This document shows positions 27,301 to 36,084 of a DNA stretch of 64,000 bases, one piece after another. Both the position numbers and the translations under genes were made by a program. The number at the start of each line of letters is the position of its first letter. Position 1 is the stretch's first letter. The stretch comes from Nocardia cyriacigeorgica (GTDB lineage Bacteria; Actinomycetota; Actinomycetes; Mycobacteriales; Mycobacteriaceae). Location of the stretch: positions 434,001 through 498,000 of the forward strand of contig NZ_VBUT01000005.1 in assembly GCF_005863245.1 (NCBI RefSeq), given 5' to 3'. The notes beneath the pieces are model-generated. The model searched no databases. It saw nothing but the letters and a program-made list of their open reading frames with translations, and had not been told where the DNA came from.

Positions 27301-27618
27301 TCAGCCGTTGTTGCGACGGCGTAGCCGCGCCAGATCGGCGTGCAGGGCCGCATTGGCGTCTTCGAGTTCGAGAATGCGGCCGATGCCCGCGAGATTCACC
27401 CCGTCGGCGGCCAGCGCCGCGATGCGATGCAGCCGCGCCAGGTCTTCGCCGCTGTAGCGACGGGTTCCACCGTCGCTACGGGCCGGGGTGATCAGGCCGT
27501 GCCGCTCGTACAGGCGCAGGGTCTGCACCCCGATGCCGGCCAGGTCGGCGGCCACCGAGATCGCATAGACCGCCTGCGTCGAGTCGGGGAGACGAGGCTC
27601 GTAACTCTCCTGCGTCAT
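27301..27618 (-). CDS. HspR-like MerR family regulator
   Basis: A 105-aa protein. The MerR-type helix-turn-helix AVYAISVAADLAGIGVQTLRLYERHGLITPARSDGGTRRYS matches HspR heat-shock repressors, and the short C-terminal helix LELEDANAALHADLARLRRRNNG is also HspR-like. It diverges from an hsp20 gene, supporting a role in heat-shock control. The classical HspR site (CTTGAGT and its inverse) is not seen between them; a different perfect palindrome at 27701-27718 is. Confidence 0.8.
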   Translation of the reverse strand: MTQESYEPRLPDSTQAVYAISVAADLAGIGVQTLRLYERHGLITPARSDGGTRRYSGEDLARLHRIAALAADGVNLAGIGRILELEDANAALHADLARLRRRNNG

Positions 27619-27700
27619 CCGTTCTCCTCACTCCTGCCATTCCTTTCAGATTTTCTATTCTAAGCCCTTGCGCTCATCTCACCGCCGAGCTATAAAGAAT

Positions 27701-27718
27701 CTATGTCAGATGACATAG
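27701..27718. promoter_or_regulatory. Operator-like palindrome upstream of hsp20
   Basis: CTATGTCAGATGACATAG has perfect 8-bp arms around a 2-bp centre. It lies 50 bp before the hsp20 ATG and 83 bp from the divergent HspR-like start, the right position for a heat-shock repressor site. Confidence 0.6.
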
Positions 27719-27767
27719 GTTATCTGCTCACTACTACACAGAATGGAGTGCTCTGGAGGTGGCGACC

Positions 27768-28187
27768 ATGCTGATGCGCACCGATCCGTTCCGTGACCTG
27801 GACCGACTGACGCAGCAGGTGTTCGGCACAGTGGCCCGCCCGGCCGTCATGCCGATGGACGCCTGGCGTGAGGGCGACGAATTCCTGGTCGAGTTCGACC
27901 TACCCGGCATCGACCCCGAATCGCTGGATCTCGATGTCGAACGCAATGTCGTGACAGTGCGCGCCACGCGTCCGGAGTTGAAGGGCGACCGCGAGATGAT
28001 CGCAGCGGAACGCTCCCGCGGCGTCTTCAGCCGCCAGCTGTTCCTCGGCGAGGGCCTCGACACCGATCACATCCGCGCCGACTACACCGACGGCGTGCTG
28101 CGCCTGTCCATCCCGGTCGCAGAAAAGGCCAAACCCCGCAAGATCGCGGTCGAGCGGGCCGAACGGCGTCAGGCCATCGACGCCTGA
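27768..28187 (+). CDS. Hsp20/alpha-crystallin small heat-shock protein
   Basis: A 139-aa holdase chaperone. An N-terminal arm ([20 protein letters not shown]) is followed by the alpha-crystallin domain ([38 protein letters not shown]... to [21 protein letters not shown]). The conserved GVL motif is present. ATG 27768 is eight bases after GGAGG; GTG 27759 overlaps that site and is rejected. It probably heads an operon with the two small genes downstream and is controlled by the divergent HspR-like protein. Confidence 0.9.
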   Translation: MLMRTDPFRDLDRLTQQVFGTVARPAVMPMDAWREGDEFLVEFDLPGIDPESLDLDVERNVVTVRATRPELKGDREMIAAERSRGVFSRQLFLGEGLDTDHIRADYTDGVLRLSIPVAEKAKPRKIAVERAERRQAIDA

Positions 28188-28225
28188 TCCGGCACGGCCC
28201 GGCACTCCGTCGAGGAGGCAGGGCA

Positions 28226-28645
28226 ATGATCGGAACCACCTCGCGCGAGGAGTTGCTCGACACCGGGTTGCTCCTGCTCGACCCCGACAACGAGCGGCTC
28301 TTCGCCGAAATGGACGCCATTGTGGCCGAAGCGCTGGCCCGCTGGCAGGCACCACAGCACCCCCGCCAACGGGTCCGGCCCGAGCGACCACCGCGCGCAC
28401 CCGCGCATCCCGCGCTCGTCGCGACGCTACGCGGGCGCCTACCGCCCGGCGTACAGCCGACCCAGCGCGGACCGCCTCATCGCGCGGTGCCGCCGCGGCC
28501 AGCCGAGATCGACACGAGTGAGGTGATGCCCCTGTTCGACACGGACTCACAGCAACCCATCTCGAACACAGTCACTCTTCGCGGGGCGACCCGGAACCCT
28601 CCGGGCCGCCCTCGGCCCGTCACCCGATCGGACGCAGGGAGGTAA
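28226..28645 (+). CDS. Hypothetical protein, second gene of hsp20 operon
   Basis: A 139-aa protein preceded by a strong GAGGAGGCAGGG site. Residues 1-42 (MIGTTSREELLDTGLLLLDP...AIVAEALARWQAP) have ordinary amphipathic helix composition. The remainder is rich in Pro and Arg with little predicted structure. The family is not recognised. The change of character near residue 43 could mean a frameshift or simply a disordered tail. Confidence 0.55.
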   Translation: MIGTTSREELLDTGLLLLDPDNERLFAEMDAIVAEALARWQAPQHPRQRVRPERPPRAPAHPALVATLRGRLPPGVQPTQRGPPHRAVPPRPAEIDTSEVMPLFDTDSQQPISNTVTLRGATRNPPGRPRPVTRSDAGR

Positions 28646-28649
28646 CGCG

Positions 28650-28859
28650 ATGACCCCGTTCCCCACCGGCAGCGACGCCGACCGCAGCGACCAGCACACC
28701 CTCGCCTACGCCACCGACATCGAAGCCGGACTCGACACCGCGGTACCCCCACTCACCACCCGCATCCGCGAAGCCTTCGACAACGCCGACACCGTCGACC
28801 GCATCGATCAAGCCTGGATCACCCCGCTACCCGACGACGACTATCCGCTCGCGTACTGA
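28650..28859 (+). CDS. Small acidic protein, third gene of hsp20 operon
   Basis: A 69-aa acidic protein (LAYATDIEAGLDTAVPPLTTRIREAFDNADTVDRIDQAWITPLPDDDYPLAY) preceded by GGGAGG nine bases upstream of the ATG. It lies only 4 bp after the preceding stop, so it is very likely cotranscribed with hsp20. Function unknown. Confidence 0.65.
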   Translation: MTPFPTGSDADRSDQHTLAYATDIEAGLDTAVPPLTTRIREAFDNADTVDRIDQAWITPLPDDDYPLAY

Positions 28860-28878
28860 CAGCGGCACCGGCCGAGCC

Positions 28879-30102
28879 TCAACGGTTCCCCGCACCGACG
28901 CCATGCGCGGCCAGGATCCGTTCCCGCTTGCGTGGTTCGATATTGGCCCGGGTCACGTCCCCGTCGTAATGGGCGAGCACCCGCGGATCCATCACCCGCC
29001 GCCACAGCGGAGGAACCGCGGCCAACAAGATCATGGTGGCGTACCCGGCGGGCAGCTGCGGGGATTCGCTGGAACTACGCAAGGTCTGGTAGCGCCGGCC
29101 CGGGTTGGCGTGATGGTCGCTGTGGCGCTGCAAATGGAACAGGAAGATATTGGTCACCAATCTGTCACTGTTCCAGCTGTCGCGCGGCGAGCAGCGCTCG
29201 AACCGGCCGTTGGGGCGGCGCCTGCGCAGCAGGCCGTAGTGCTCGACATAGTTGACCGTCTCGAGCAGGGCTGCGCCGATCACCGCCTGCAACAGCAGCC
29301 ACGGCAGGATCGAGAGACCGAACACCGCGATCAAAGAACCGAACAACACCACCGTCATCGCCCAGGCCTGCAAGATGTGGTTGTGCGGTGACCACCAGCC
29401 CTGACCATGCCGCTGCAACCGCTCACGTTCGAGTGCGATAGCGGAGCGGAACCCACCGGTCACGGTGCGCGGCAGGAACTCGTACAGCGACTCCCCCAGC
29501 CGCGCGCTCGCCGGATCCTCCGGCGTCGCCACCCTGACGTGATGGCCGCGGTTGTGTTCGACGAAGAAGTGGCCGTAGGCCGATTGCGCCAGCGCGATCT
29601 TGGCCAGCCAACGCTCCAGATGCTCGGCTCGATGCCCCAGCTCATGCGCCGCGTTGATCCCGATACCGCTGACGAACCCCAGCGTCACCCCCAAGCCCAG
29701 CTTGTCGACGAAGCTCAGTTCATCGCCCGCCCACATCGACGAAGCAATCACCAGGCTGACCAACTGGATCGGCAGGAACATGTAGGTGCACCACCGGTAA
29801 TAGTGGTTGTTCGACAGCGCCTCGTAGTCCTCGTCGCGAGGGTTGGTCCCATCCTCGCCGACGATCAGATCGAGGATCGGGATCACGATCAATACGATGA
29901 TCGGACCGATCCACCAGAACACTTCGGATCCGGTGCGCAGCACCAACTGTGAGGGCAGCAGCGCACAACCCGGGGCAATCAGCCCCAACACCCACAGATA
30001 TTGCTTCCGGTCCCGAGGACCCCGCGATTCGCCCGCTTGCACTGAGACCAACTCCGAGTGTTGCCTTGTGGACCCCCACAACGAATAAATCCGGATGCTC
30101 AC
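28879..30102 (-). CDS. alkB: Alkane 1-monooxygenase (AlkB-type)
   Basis: A 407-aa integral-membrane di-iron hydroxylase that oxidises medium- to long-chain n-alkanes to primary alcohols. The histidine boxes are intact: HELGH at 153-157, HNRGHH at 183-188 and LQRHSDHH at 324-331, together with NYVEHYG at 284-290, which separates AlkB from other fatty-acid hydroxylases. Six transmembrane helices surround them. The start is uncertain: GTG 30102, or GTG 30042 with a CGGAG site. The rubredoxin and rubredoxin-reductase genes that usually follow alkB are absent here, so electrons must come from elsewhere. Confidence 0.92.
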   Translation of the reverse strand: MSIRIYSLWGSTRQHSELVSVQAGESRGPRDRKQYLWVLGLIAPGCALLPSQLVLRTGSEVFWWIGPIIVLIVIPILDLIVGEDGTNPRDEDYEALSNNHYYRWCTYMFLPIQLVSLVIASSMWAGDELSFVDKLGLGVTLGFVSGIGINAAHELGHRAEHLERWLAKIALAQSAYGHFFVEHNRGHHVRVATPEDPASARLGESLYEFLPRTVTGGFRSAIALERERLQRHGQGWWSPHNHILQAWAMTVVLFGSLIAVFGLSILPWLLLQAVIGAALLETVNYVEHYGLLRRRRPNGRFERCSPRDSWNSDRLVTNIFLFHLQRHSDHHANPGRRYQTLRSSSESPQLPAGYATMILLAAVPPLWRRVMDPRVLAHYDGDVTRANIEPRKRERILAAHGVGAGNR

Positions 30103-30623
30103 CCGGCCTGTTACAGCCGGCGCAAATCATTGGCATCCCGATTCTCGCACCTGCGACTCGAGTTGATCAATACGGGTGATCATGCCTGTTGGATCAACCA
30201 AGCGACCATTCGGACAGGGGCAATAAAAAGGACAGGAATGCTGATCAATTGAGGAGCCGACGCATAACCGGAAGTCCCGCAGCCCCGCAAACCCGCTGCA
30301 CCACATCGAGATCCAGTCGATACACCCATATTTCGAAATGCTCCGTTACCACATTCCCCCGCATGGAAATGTGCGAACACGTCCGCAAGCCAGCCGGGAC
30401 TCACCCGACGCCCACCGGAAATATCCACCAGTGCAGAATTCGCACACCAGACCGCCGAATCGAGCCACCACACCGCCGAGCAAACTACAGTTTGCAGTGA
30501 ACGACGAAAACCAGGGGGCCGCGGCCGATCGCCCCCGACCGGCCAGAGCCGACCCTGGGAAGGGACCGCACCGATGCACCGCGGCCGAACCAGCACACCC
30601 GGGCGGACTCCCGGAGCCCTCCC
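30103..30623. other. Intergenic stretch upstream of alkB
   Basis: About 520 bp between two divergent genes, somewhat richer in A+T than its surroundings. It must hold both promoters. Open frames in it lack ribosome-binding sites and normal composition. No clear operator was identified. Confidence 0.5.
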
Positions 30624-31448
30624 ATGACACGCTGGTTCACCGACACCATCGTCGACAACGGCCGCCTGCCGCTGTTGTTCCTGATGGTCGCCTTCGTGCT
30701 GACGTTCCTGTTCATCCGGATGAGCACCCGGATGATCCGCGCCGAAGTCTCCTGGTGGCCCGGCAACGTCGCCCCCGGCGGCCTGCACATCCATCACGTG
30801 ATCTTCGGACTCGTCACCATGCTGGTATCCGGTCTATTGCTGGTCGCCCTCGCCGCCCACGAAACACCGGTCCTCAACTGCGTGCTCGCCACCTTCTTCG
30901 GCATCGGGTCCGCGCTCGTACTCGACGAATTCGCCCTCGTCCTGCACGTCCGCGACGTCTACTGGACCGAAGAAGGCCGCAGCAGCATCGACGCGGTCAT
31001 GGTCGCCTTCGCCATCTCGGTGCTGTTCCTGCTGGGCGTCCACCCACTCGGCCTCGCCGACGACTTCGACGAATACACCGACGACGGCGAAGTCGCCACC
31101 CTGATCGCCTCCATCACTGGCCTCACCATCCAATACGGCCTGGCCGCCATCACCCTGCTCAAGGGCAAATACTGGACCGGCTTCCTCGGTCTGTTCTTCC
31201 CGCCACTGCTGCTCGTCGGCGCCATCCGGCTCAGCAGGCCCACCGCACCCTGGGCGCGGTGGCGCTACCGTCAGGACTCGACCGAACTCGGGAAGGCCGC
31301 CAGTCGCGAAACCCGCTACCGGGAGCCGGTGGTCCGCGCGAAAATCGCCGCCCAGGAGTTCGTTTCGGGCCGCTTCACGACACCGGACCCGGCTGTCGAA
31401 CCGGAGACAAGCAGCGCCGGACGGACCGGCGGCGGACAGGAACGCTGA
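30624..31448 (+). CDS. Conserved actinobacterial membrane protein
   Basis: A 274-aa protein with about seven transmembrane helices, beginning TRWFTDTIVDNGRLPLLFLMVAFVLTFLFIRMSTRMIRA. The HIHHVIFGLVT segment carries three His residues at the start of a helix, and a charged loop (LVLHVRDVYWTEEGRSSIDAV) follows the fourth. The last 60 residues are hydrophilic. Possible metal binding by the His cluster is speculation. No family name is assigned. GGAG lies upstream of the ATG. Confidence 0.75.
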   Translation: MTRWFTDTIVDNGRLPLLFLMVAFVLTFLFIRMSTRMIRAEVSWWPGNVAPGGLHIHHVIFGLVTMLVSGLLLVALAAHETPVLNCVLATFFGIGSALVLDEFALVLHVRDVYWTEEGRSSIDAVMVAFAISVLFLLGVHPLGLADDFDEYTDDGEVATLIASITGLTIQYGLAAITLLKGKYWTGFLGLFFPPLLLVGAIRLSRPTAPWARWRYRQDSTELGKAASRETRYREPVVRAKIAAQEFVSGRFTTPDPAVEPETSSAGRTGGGQER

Positions 31449-31879
31449 GGCGGGGTCGTACTCGAACCCTCCGGCGTCACGTAATCGCCGATAAACGGTA
31501 GTCCGCGCTCATCCCTCCACTGCCCTCGCAGCGCGGGGTATCGCCGGCTGATGCGTTGCTCGTGCACCGGCTTGGCTGTCGACCGACTCTGATCAACCGC
31601 AGCGAGCCTGCCATCCGCTTCCTTGTGATCTTTAGGAGTGAGTTGGTGTGTTGGCGAGGTTTTCTAGAGAGGGAATACATGTTGTGATGCGCATATCTAC
31701 GTATCGCCAATGCGTGAGTTGAATGGCCAGAAGCATCTTGGATCGGCCCTGATCTCCGCCTCTACCCGCGGTGCACGAGATAGCCAGACCCACCATTCAG
31801 GCCTCACTCCCCTGCCCCAGGCCGACTGAGCGTCTGCTACCCCTCCCCTGTTTCGGTGGCGGGACGACCGCCTCACCGC
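31449..31879. other. Intergenic stretch between convergent genes
   Basis: About 430 bp between the convergent membrane-protein and lipoprotein genes. No gene, repeat or strong terminator was recognised. The middle (about 31,620-31,740) is relatively A+T-rich. Confidence 0.5.
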
Positions 31880-33478
31880 TCAGCTCCCCCGGTCGAACGA
31901 CCCGAGTCCCTCCTGGTCGTAATACTCGAGCGTGAGCTCGTCGCCATCGAATGTCGCCTTGGAAACCGTGCCGGGGACAGCGTTCTCACCGGTGGGGGTG
32001 AAGACGAACGTGTCACCATCCCAGTGAGTCAGCGGGAAGGACATGTTCTTCGGTCCGAGCGTCAGGGTCAATGCGCCTGCGGTTTCGGTGATAGTCGCGG
32101 GGCCGTAGTACGCGTTGGCATAGACGCCCGCATAGTCCGACGGCAGACGGGCCGGGGCCGGGTCGGCAGGTGGAGTTGCGCCTGCCAATTCTCCGGTGGG
32201 TGCGCTCATCGGCGCGAACGCCTGCCGGTAGAGCGACCGCCAATCCTGGCGAACCTCGCCGAACTGCACCAGATCCGCGAACTCGGCGTTGAGCGTCTCG
32301 GGCACGCCGACCGGTGCCGCATTGGTCAGCGTCACGATGCCGACGCCGGCCGAAGGAATCAGGGTGAACGCGGTCGCCGCTCCCAGATCGAAGGCGCCCG
32401 AATGGCTGAGTATCACCCGGCCCGCGGCTGATTCGCCGACATTGAAGCCGAAGCCGTAGAAGCCGGCGCGCGCGTCGGCAGCCTGCGGCGGATTCGACAC
32501 CGACTGCGGCGAGATCGCGGGCAGCAGATCGTCCGGCTCGATCAGGGTGCGTCCATCCGCTGAGCCGTTGGCGAGCACCATCGTCATCCACTTCGCCATG
32601 TCACTCACCGAGGAGCTCACTCCCCCGGCCGGCGTTTGCGCATCGGGTTGCCGACCCGGATTGCTGACCCGGTATTCGCCGTCGACGAAGACATGGCCGT
32701 CCGCCCGGTCCGCGCGGTCGGCGAATTCGCTGTAGCGCGAACTCGTGGAGTTCATGCCGAGCGGCTCGTACAGCTCCCGCGCCGACAGCGTCTCCCAGTC
32801 GGTGGCGCCGGCGCGTGCCACTGCCGTGGCGGCGGCGGTGACCCCGAAGTTGGTGTACTCGTAGGAATCGCGGAACGGTCCCAGCGGCAGCAGACGCAGC
32901 CGCTCGAGAACCTGGTCGCGGTCGTAGCCGAGGTCTTCGAGGAGGTCACCGGCGTGATCGGGCAGCCCGGACCGATGGGCGTACAGATCGCCGACGGTGA
33001 CATGGTCGGTGACGTACGGGTCGCCGAGGGCGAAGGTGGGCATCAACTCCCTGATCGGGGTATTCCATTCGACCTTGCCCGCCGTCACCTGCTGCGCCAC
33101 GACCGTCGCACCGACCGATTTCGACACCGACGCCAGCTGGAACACTGTGTCGGGCCCGACCTCGCTCTTGCTGTCGGCATTGCCGACACCGAAGCCCTCG
33201 CTATAGACCACCCTGCCGTCGTGCACGATGGCCACCGCCATCCCGGGGATCCCCGAGGACGTCATCAGCTCCTCGGCCAGCCCGCCGACCCGATCGACCG
33301 CCTCGGTGACCCGGCCATCCGGTACCTCGACGCCCGCGACCTGGTTGGGCATGACCGAACCGGTCCCCGATGTCGCGGCACTCCCCGGCTCCGCCGCTTC
33401 CTCTCCCCCGCACCCACCCATCACCAGCCCCGCAGCCACGACAGCTGCGAAAGCCCCGAACCTCGTGCGCCGACGCAT
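31880..33478 (-). CDS. Serine beta-lactamase-like hydrolase, predicted lipoprotein
   Basis: A 532-aa exported protein. The basic N-terminus, hydrophobic core and VMGGC lipobox (Cys at residue 23 from ATG 33478) predict a membrane-anchored lipoprotein. The catalytic domain has the class C beta-lactamase/D-peptidase motifs: S-V-S-K (SxxK), Y-T-N (YxN) and HSG. A C-terminal DUF3471-like beta domain of about 110 residues follows (YAGVYANAYYGPATITE...). Such enzymes act as esterases, D-aminopeptidases or cell-wall hydrolases. GTG 33484 is an alternative start. Confidence 0.88.
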   Translation of the reverse strand: MRRRTRFGAFAAVVAAGLVMGGCGGEEAAEPGSAATSGTGSVMPNQVAGVEVPDGRVTEAVDRVGGLAEELMTSSGIPGMAVAIVHDGRVVYSEGFGVGNADSKSEVGPDTVFQLASVSKSVGATVVAQQVTAGKVEWNTPIRELMPTFALGDPYVTDHVTVGDLYAHRSGLPDHAGDLLEDLGYDRDQVLERLRLLPLGPFRDSYEYTNFGVTAAATAVARAGATDWETLSARELYEPLGMNSTSSRYSEFADRADRADGHVFVDGEYRVSNPGRQPDAQTPAGGVSSSVSDMAKWMTMVLANGSADGRTLIEPDDLLPAISPQSVSNPPQAADARAGFYGFGFNVGESAAGRVILSHSGAFDLGAATAFTLIPSAGVGIVTLTNAAPVGVPETLNAEFADLVQFGEVRQDWRSLYRQAFAPMSAPTGELAGATPPADPAPARLPSDYAGVYANAYYGPATITETAGALTLTLGPKNMSFPLTHWDGDTFVFTPTGENAVPGTVSKATFDGDELTLEYYDQEGLGSFDRGS

Positions 33479-33633
33479 CACCACGTCGCCTCCTGGGTGC
33501 TATACGCCCCCGTCCGACACTAGTGCACCCGGGTACCAGGCGGAAGATCACGAGCAGGGGTGCGCGCACGGCGGCTCCGGCTCCGCGGCGGCGCACGCGG
33601 ACCACACCCTGCCCCGAGCGCACAGTGATCGGC

Positions 33634-34608
33634 TCACAGGGGTTTGTCATACGAAGCGACCACGGCAGCCGCTCGATCACGCATCCGAGTACGCAGCCAT
33701 GGCGGTTCCAGGGCTTCCGCATCGGTGCCGAGTTGCCACAGCGCCCATTCGGCGTGCCGGGCGTCTTGGAAGCTCACCTCGAGGCGTAAGCGGCCGTCGG
33801 CGTCGGCGGTTTCGGCATGTACAGCGAGGGCGGTGCCGACCACATCCTCGCGCCGTGCGGGATCCACCAGCGCAAGCACCGTGACCTGGTCTCCGCCGGA
33901 GCGAAAGCGTCGGCTGCGCTCCTGCCAGACGCGATCCAGATCGACTCGGCCGGCCCGCTGCGCGGGTTCGGGAAGTTGCTCGGCGGCCAGGATCCGCGAG
34001 AGCCGGTAGGTGCGGTCCGCGCCGGATCTGGTGGCCAGCAGATAGACGTGGTCGCGGACGGTGACCAGGCCGATCGGGTCCACTGTGCGCCACGCCGGGT
34101 CCTGGTTCGCGGCGGCGTAGTGGATGCGCAGTTTGTGTCCGGTGAACACGGCGCGCCGCACCTCGGCGACCACCTCGTCGGGCACCTCCTCCTCGATCAG
34201 CCTGCGCGACAGCAGATCGGTCTCTGGGTCGACGAGCAGTCGCTCCGCGACCTCGTCGGCGGTGGCCCGGTAGTCGTCCGGTAGCGCGTCGACCACCTTG
34301 AGCATCGCCGACGCCAGCGCCGAGCCGAGCCCGAAAACCTGTGCGCCGCACCGGGATCCGGCGACGAGCAGGGCGAGTGCCTCATCACGGTTCAGGCCGG
34401 TGAGTTCGGTCCGGAACCCGGGTAGCAACGCGAAACCGCCGTGCCTGCCGCGTTCGGCGTACACCGGAACGCCGGCCGTCGACAGCGCCTCGATATCACG
34501 GAGCACCGTTCGAGTGGATACCTCGAGCTCGTCGGCCAGCTGCGCCGCCGTCAACCGGCCACGCCGGCGCAGCAGCAGCACCAGCGACACCAACCGATCA
34601 GCGCGCAT
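33634..34608 (-). CDS. WYL-domain transcriptional regulator (HTH_11 + WYL)
   Basis: A 324-aa regulator. The N-terminal DeoR-like helix-turn-helix (LVSLVLLLRRRGRLTAAQLADELEVSTRTVLRDIEALS) is followed by a linker, the WYL ligand-sensing domain (about 155-230; KLRIHYAAANQDPAWRTVDPIGLVTVRDHVYLLATR) and a WCX-like C-terminal extension. It diverges from the RidA gene with 111 bp between the starts, which makes that gene the likely target. Confidence 0.88.
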   Translation of the reverse strand: MRADRLVSLVLLLRRRGRLTAAQLADELEVSTRTVLRDIEALSTAGVPVYAERGRHGGFALLPGFRTELTGLNRDEALALLVAGSRCGAQVFGLGSALASAMLKVVDALPDDYRATADEVAERLLVDPETDLLSRRLIEEEVPDEVVAEVRRAVFTGHKLRIHYAAANQDPAWRTVDPIGLVTVRDHVYLLATRSGADRTYRLSRILAAEQLPEPAQRAGRVDLDRVWQERSRRFRSGGDQVTVLALVDPARREDVVGTALAVHAETADADGRLRLEVSFQDARHAEWALWQLGTDAEALEPPWLRTRMRDRAAAVVASYDKPL

Positions 34609-34719
34609 GCCGAAATCTTCGCAGAAATAGGTGACACAGGATGTCGTGATTCGTTGGCAGGGTCGTCACCACGGCGCCATCGCCTGGCGGCGGAGTTCAA
34701 CGAATCGAATGGAGCACAA

Positions 34720-35121
34720 GTGGTAGCGCAACGAACGGCAGTGAACCCGGTGACGTGGTCGCTGGAGATGGGGTTCAATCAGGGCGAGGTCGTCGCCGGG
34801 CACACCCGGACGCTGTACTGCTCCGGTCAGACCGCGATGAGCGCGGACGGCAGGCCCCAGCACGACGGTGACATGGCCGCGCAGCTGGCACTGAGTCTCG
34901 ACAATGTGGAGGCCGTGCTCGCCGAGGCAGGCATGTCGCTGGCGAACCTCGTCCGGCTCAATGTCTACACCACCGACGTCGACCTGCTCTTCCAGCATTA
35001 CGGCGTGCTCGCGGCACGATTGGGTGCCGCCGAAGCCGCGCCCGCCACCACGATGCTTGGCGTCACCCGGCTGGCGATCCCCGGCCAGATGGTCGAGCTC
35101 GAGGCCACGGCCGTCGACTGA
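34720..35121 (+). CDS. RidA family protein (YjgF/YER057c/UK114)
   Basis: A 133-aa protein of the reactive-intermediate deaminase family. The fold-defining segments are TLYCSGQTAMSADGRPQHDGDMAAQLALSLDNVEAVLAEAGMSLANLVRLNVYTTD and the C-terminal TTMLGVTRLAIPGQMVELEATAV. The Arg that binds the carboxylate of the substrate in archetypal RidA is shifted or replaced here (GVTRLAIPG), so it may be a diverged subfamily. GTG 34720 is five bases after GGAG. Confidence 0.85.
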   Translation: MVAQRTAVNPVTWSLEMGFNQGEVVAGHTRTLYCSGQTAMSADGRPQHDGDMAAQLALSLDNVEAVLAEAGMSLANLVRLNVYTTDVDLLFQHYGVLAARLGAAEAAPATTMLGVTRLAIPGQMVELEATAVD

Positions 35122-35131
35122 TGTGCGCTGC

Positions 35132-35162
35132 GCCGCCTCTGGTTCGGAATGCCGGAGGCGGC
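35132..35162. terminator. Bidirectional hairpin between RidA and SDR genes
   Basis: Eleven-bp arms (35132-35142 and 35152-35162, one G-T pair) with a 9-base loop, 10 bp after the RidA stop. It separates convergent genes. There is no T-run, as is common in high-GC bacteria. Confidence 0.6.
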
Positions 35163-35257
35163 AGTGCCTCGCCATCGAGCATCTGCGGCCCTGATGACCT
35201 CGGTGACCGCCGCACCGGCCGGACCGCGAGCGGCCGGGTAGACCTCAGCACCTGCCG

Positions 35258-35914
35258 TCACCCGTCGTAGGACACGTGCGGCGTCCACTCCCCCTCGGGC
35301 CGATTCACCGCCGCCCACATGGCTTCCGCGATGGGCGGCGGGGAGAACGGGCCGGTGTCGGCGAGCAGGCCGTTGATCTGGACGGCGACGGCGCGGATTC
35401 CTTCGGGAGCCAGGGTGGCGTCGAGGCTGGTGACGAGGTTGCGGACGCCTGCCTTCTGCACACCGAGCGAGGCCGCGCCGTGCCACGGTTTGTCGGCGGC
35501 CGCGCTGCCCGTCACCAGAATGCGCGCGCCGCGCGACATGACGGGGTGTGCGGCCTGAACCGCGGGCAGCAGTGCCGCGACACCGAGAGTGACGTCGTCG
35601 AGCAGTTCGGCCACAGTCAGGTGTAGCGGGTCCTTCTCCCGCCACGCACTGGGATTGAAATGCAGCAGATCGATCCGGCCGTGCCGGGTGCCGATCTCGG
35701 TCACCACCCGGCTGATGTCGGCCGCATCGAGCAGATCGATGGCGGCGCCCTCGGCGGAGAAGCCGTCGGCGGTGAGCATGTCGGCCAGTGCGGCGGCGTC
35801 CTCGGTAGTGCGCGCGGTGAGCGCCGCATGGTAGCCCGCGCGGGCGAAGCGGCGCGCGACCGCGACACCGAGACCGGGGCCTGCGCCGATCGTCAGATGG
35901 ACGGGAGTGGTCAT
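35258..35914 (-). CDS. SDR family protein with replaced catalytic Tyr
   Basis: A 218-aa short-chain dehydrogenase/reductase-like protein. The nucleotide-binding turn GAGPGLG is at residues 10-16, and ILVTGSAAA supplies the catalytic Ser region. At the expected Tyr-x3-Lys the sequence is SLGVQKAG: Lys is kept but the Tyr position is Leu. The protein is also short at the C-terminus. It may bind NAD(P) without classical oxidoreductase activity. It converges on the RidA gene. Confidence 0.75.
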   Translation of the reverse strand: MTTPVHLTIGAGPGLGVAVARRFARAGYHAALTARTTEDAAALADMLTADGFSAEGAAIDLLDAADISRVVTEIGTRHGRIDLLHFNPSAWREKDPLHLTVAELLDDVTLGVAALLPAVQAAHPVMSRGARILVTGSAAADKPWHGAASLGVQKAGVRNLVTSLDATLAPEGIRAVAVQINGLLADTGPFSPPPIAEAMWAAVNRPEGEWTPHVSYDG

Positions 35915-36084
35915 CTCGACAGGCTAAGTGGTCGGCCCACGGCTGCGCGGACTCGGCGGGCGGTCTTGGCGTGTCCGGTTCCGGCACGCGCTGACGAACG
36001 CGCGATATGGCGATGTCAAGGCGCAATCCCGATCATCGAGCAAACTGTCTGAGCCACCTGCGTCCGTCGATACAGTCGCTGCGC

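Noticed and set aside
27619..27767. HAIR element for the HspR-like repressor
   Set aside because: No CTTGAGT with an inverted partner is present; only the unrelated palindrome at 27701-27718.
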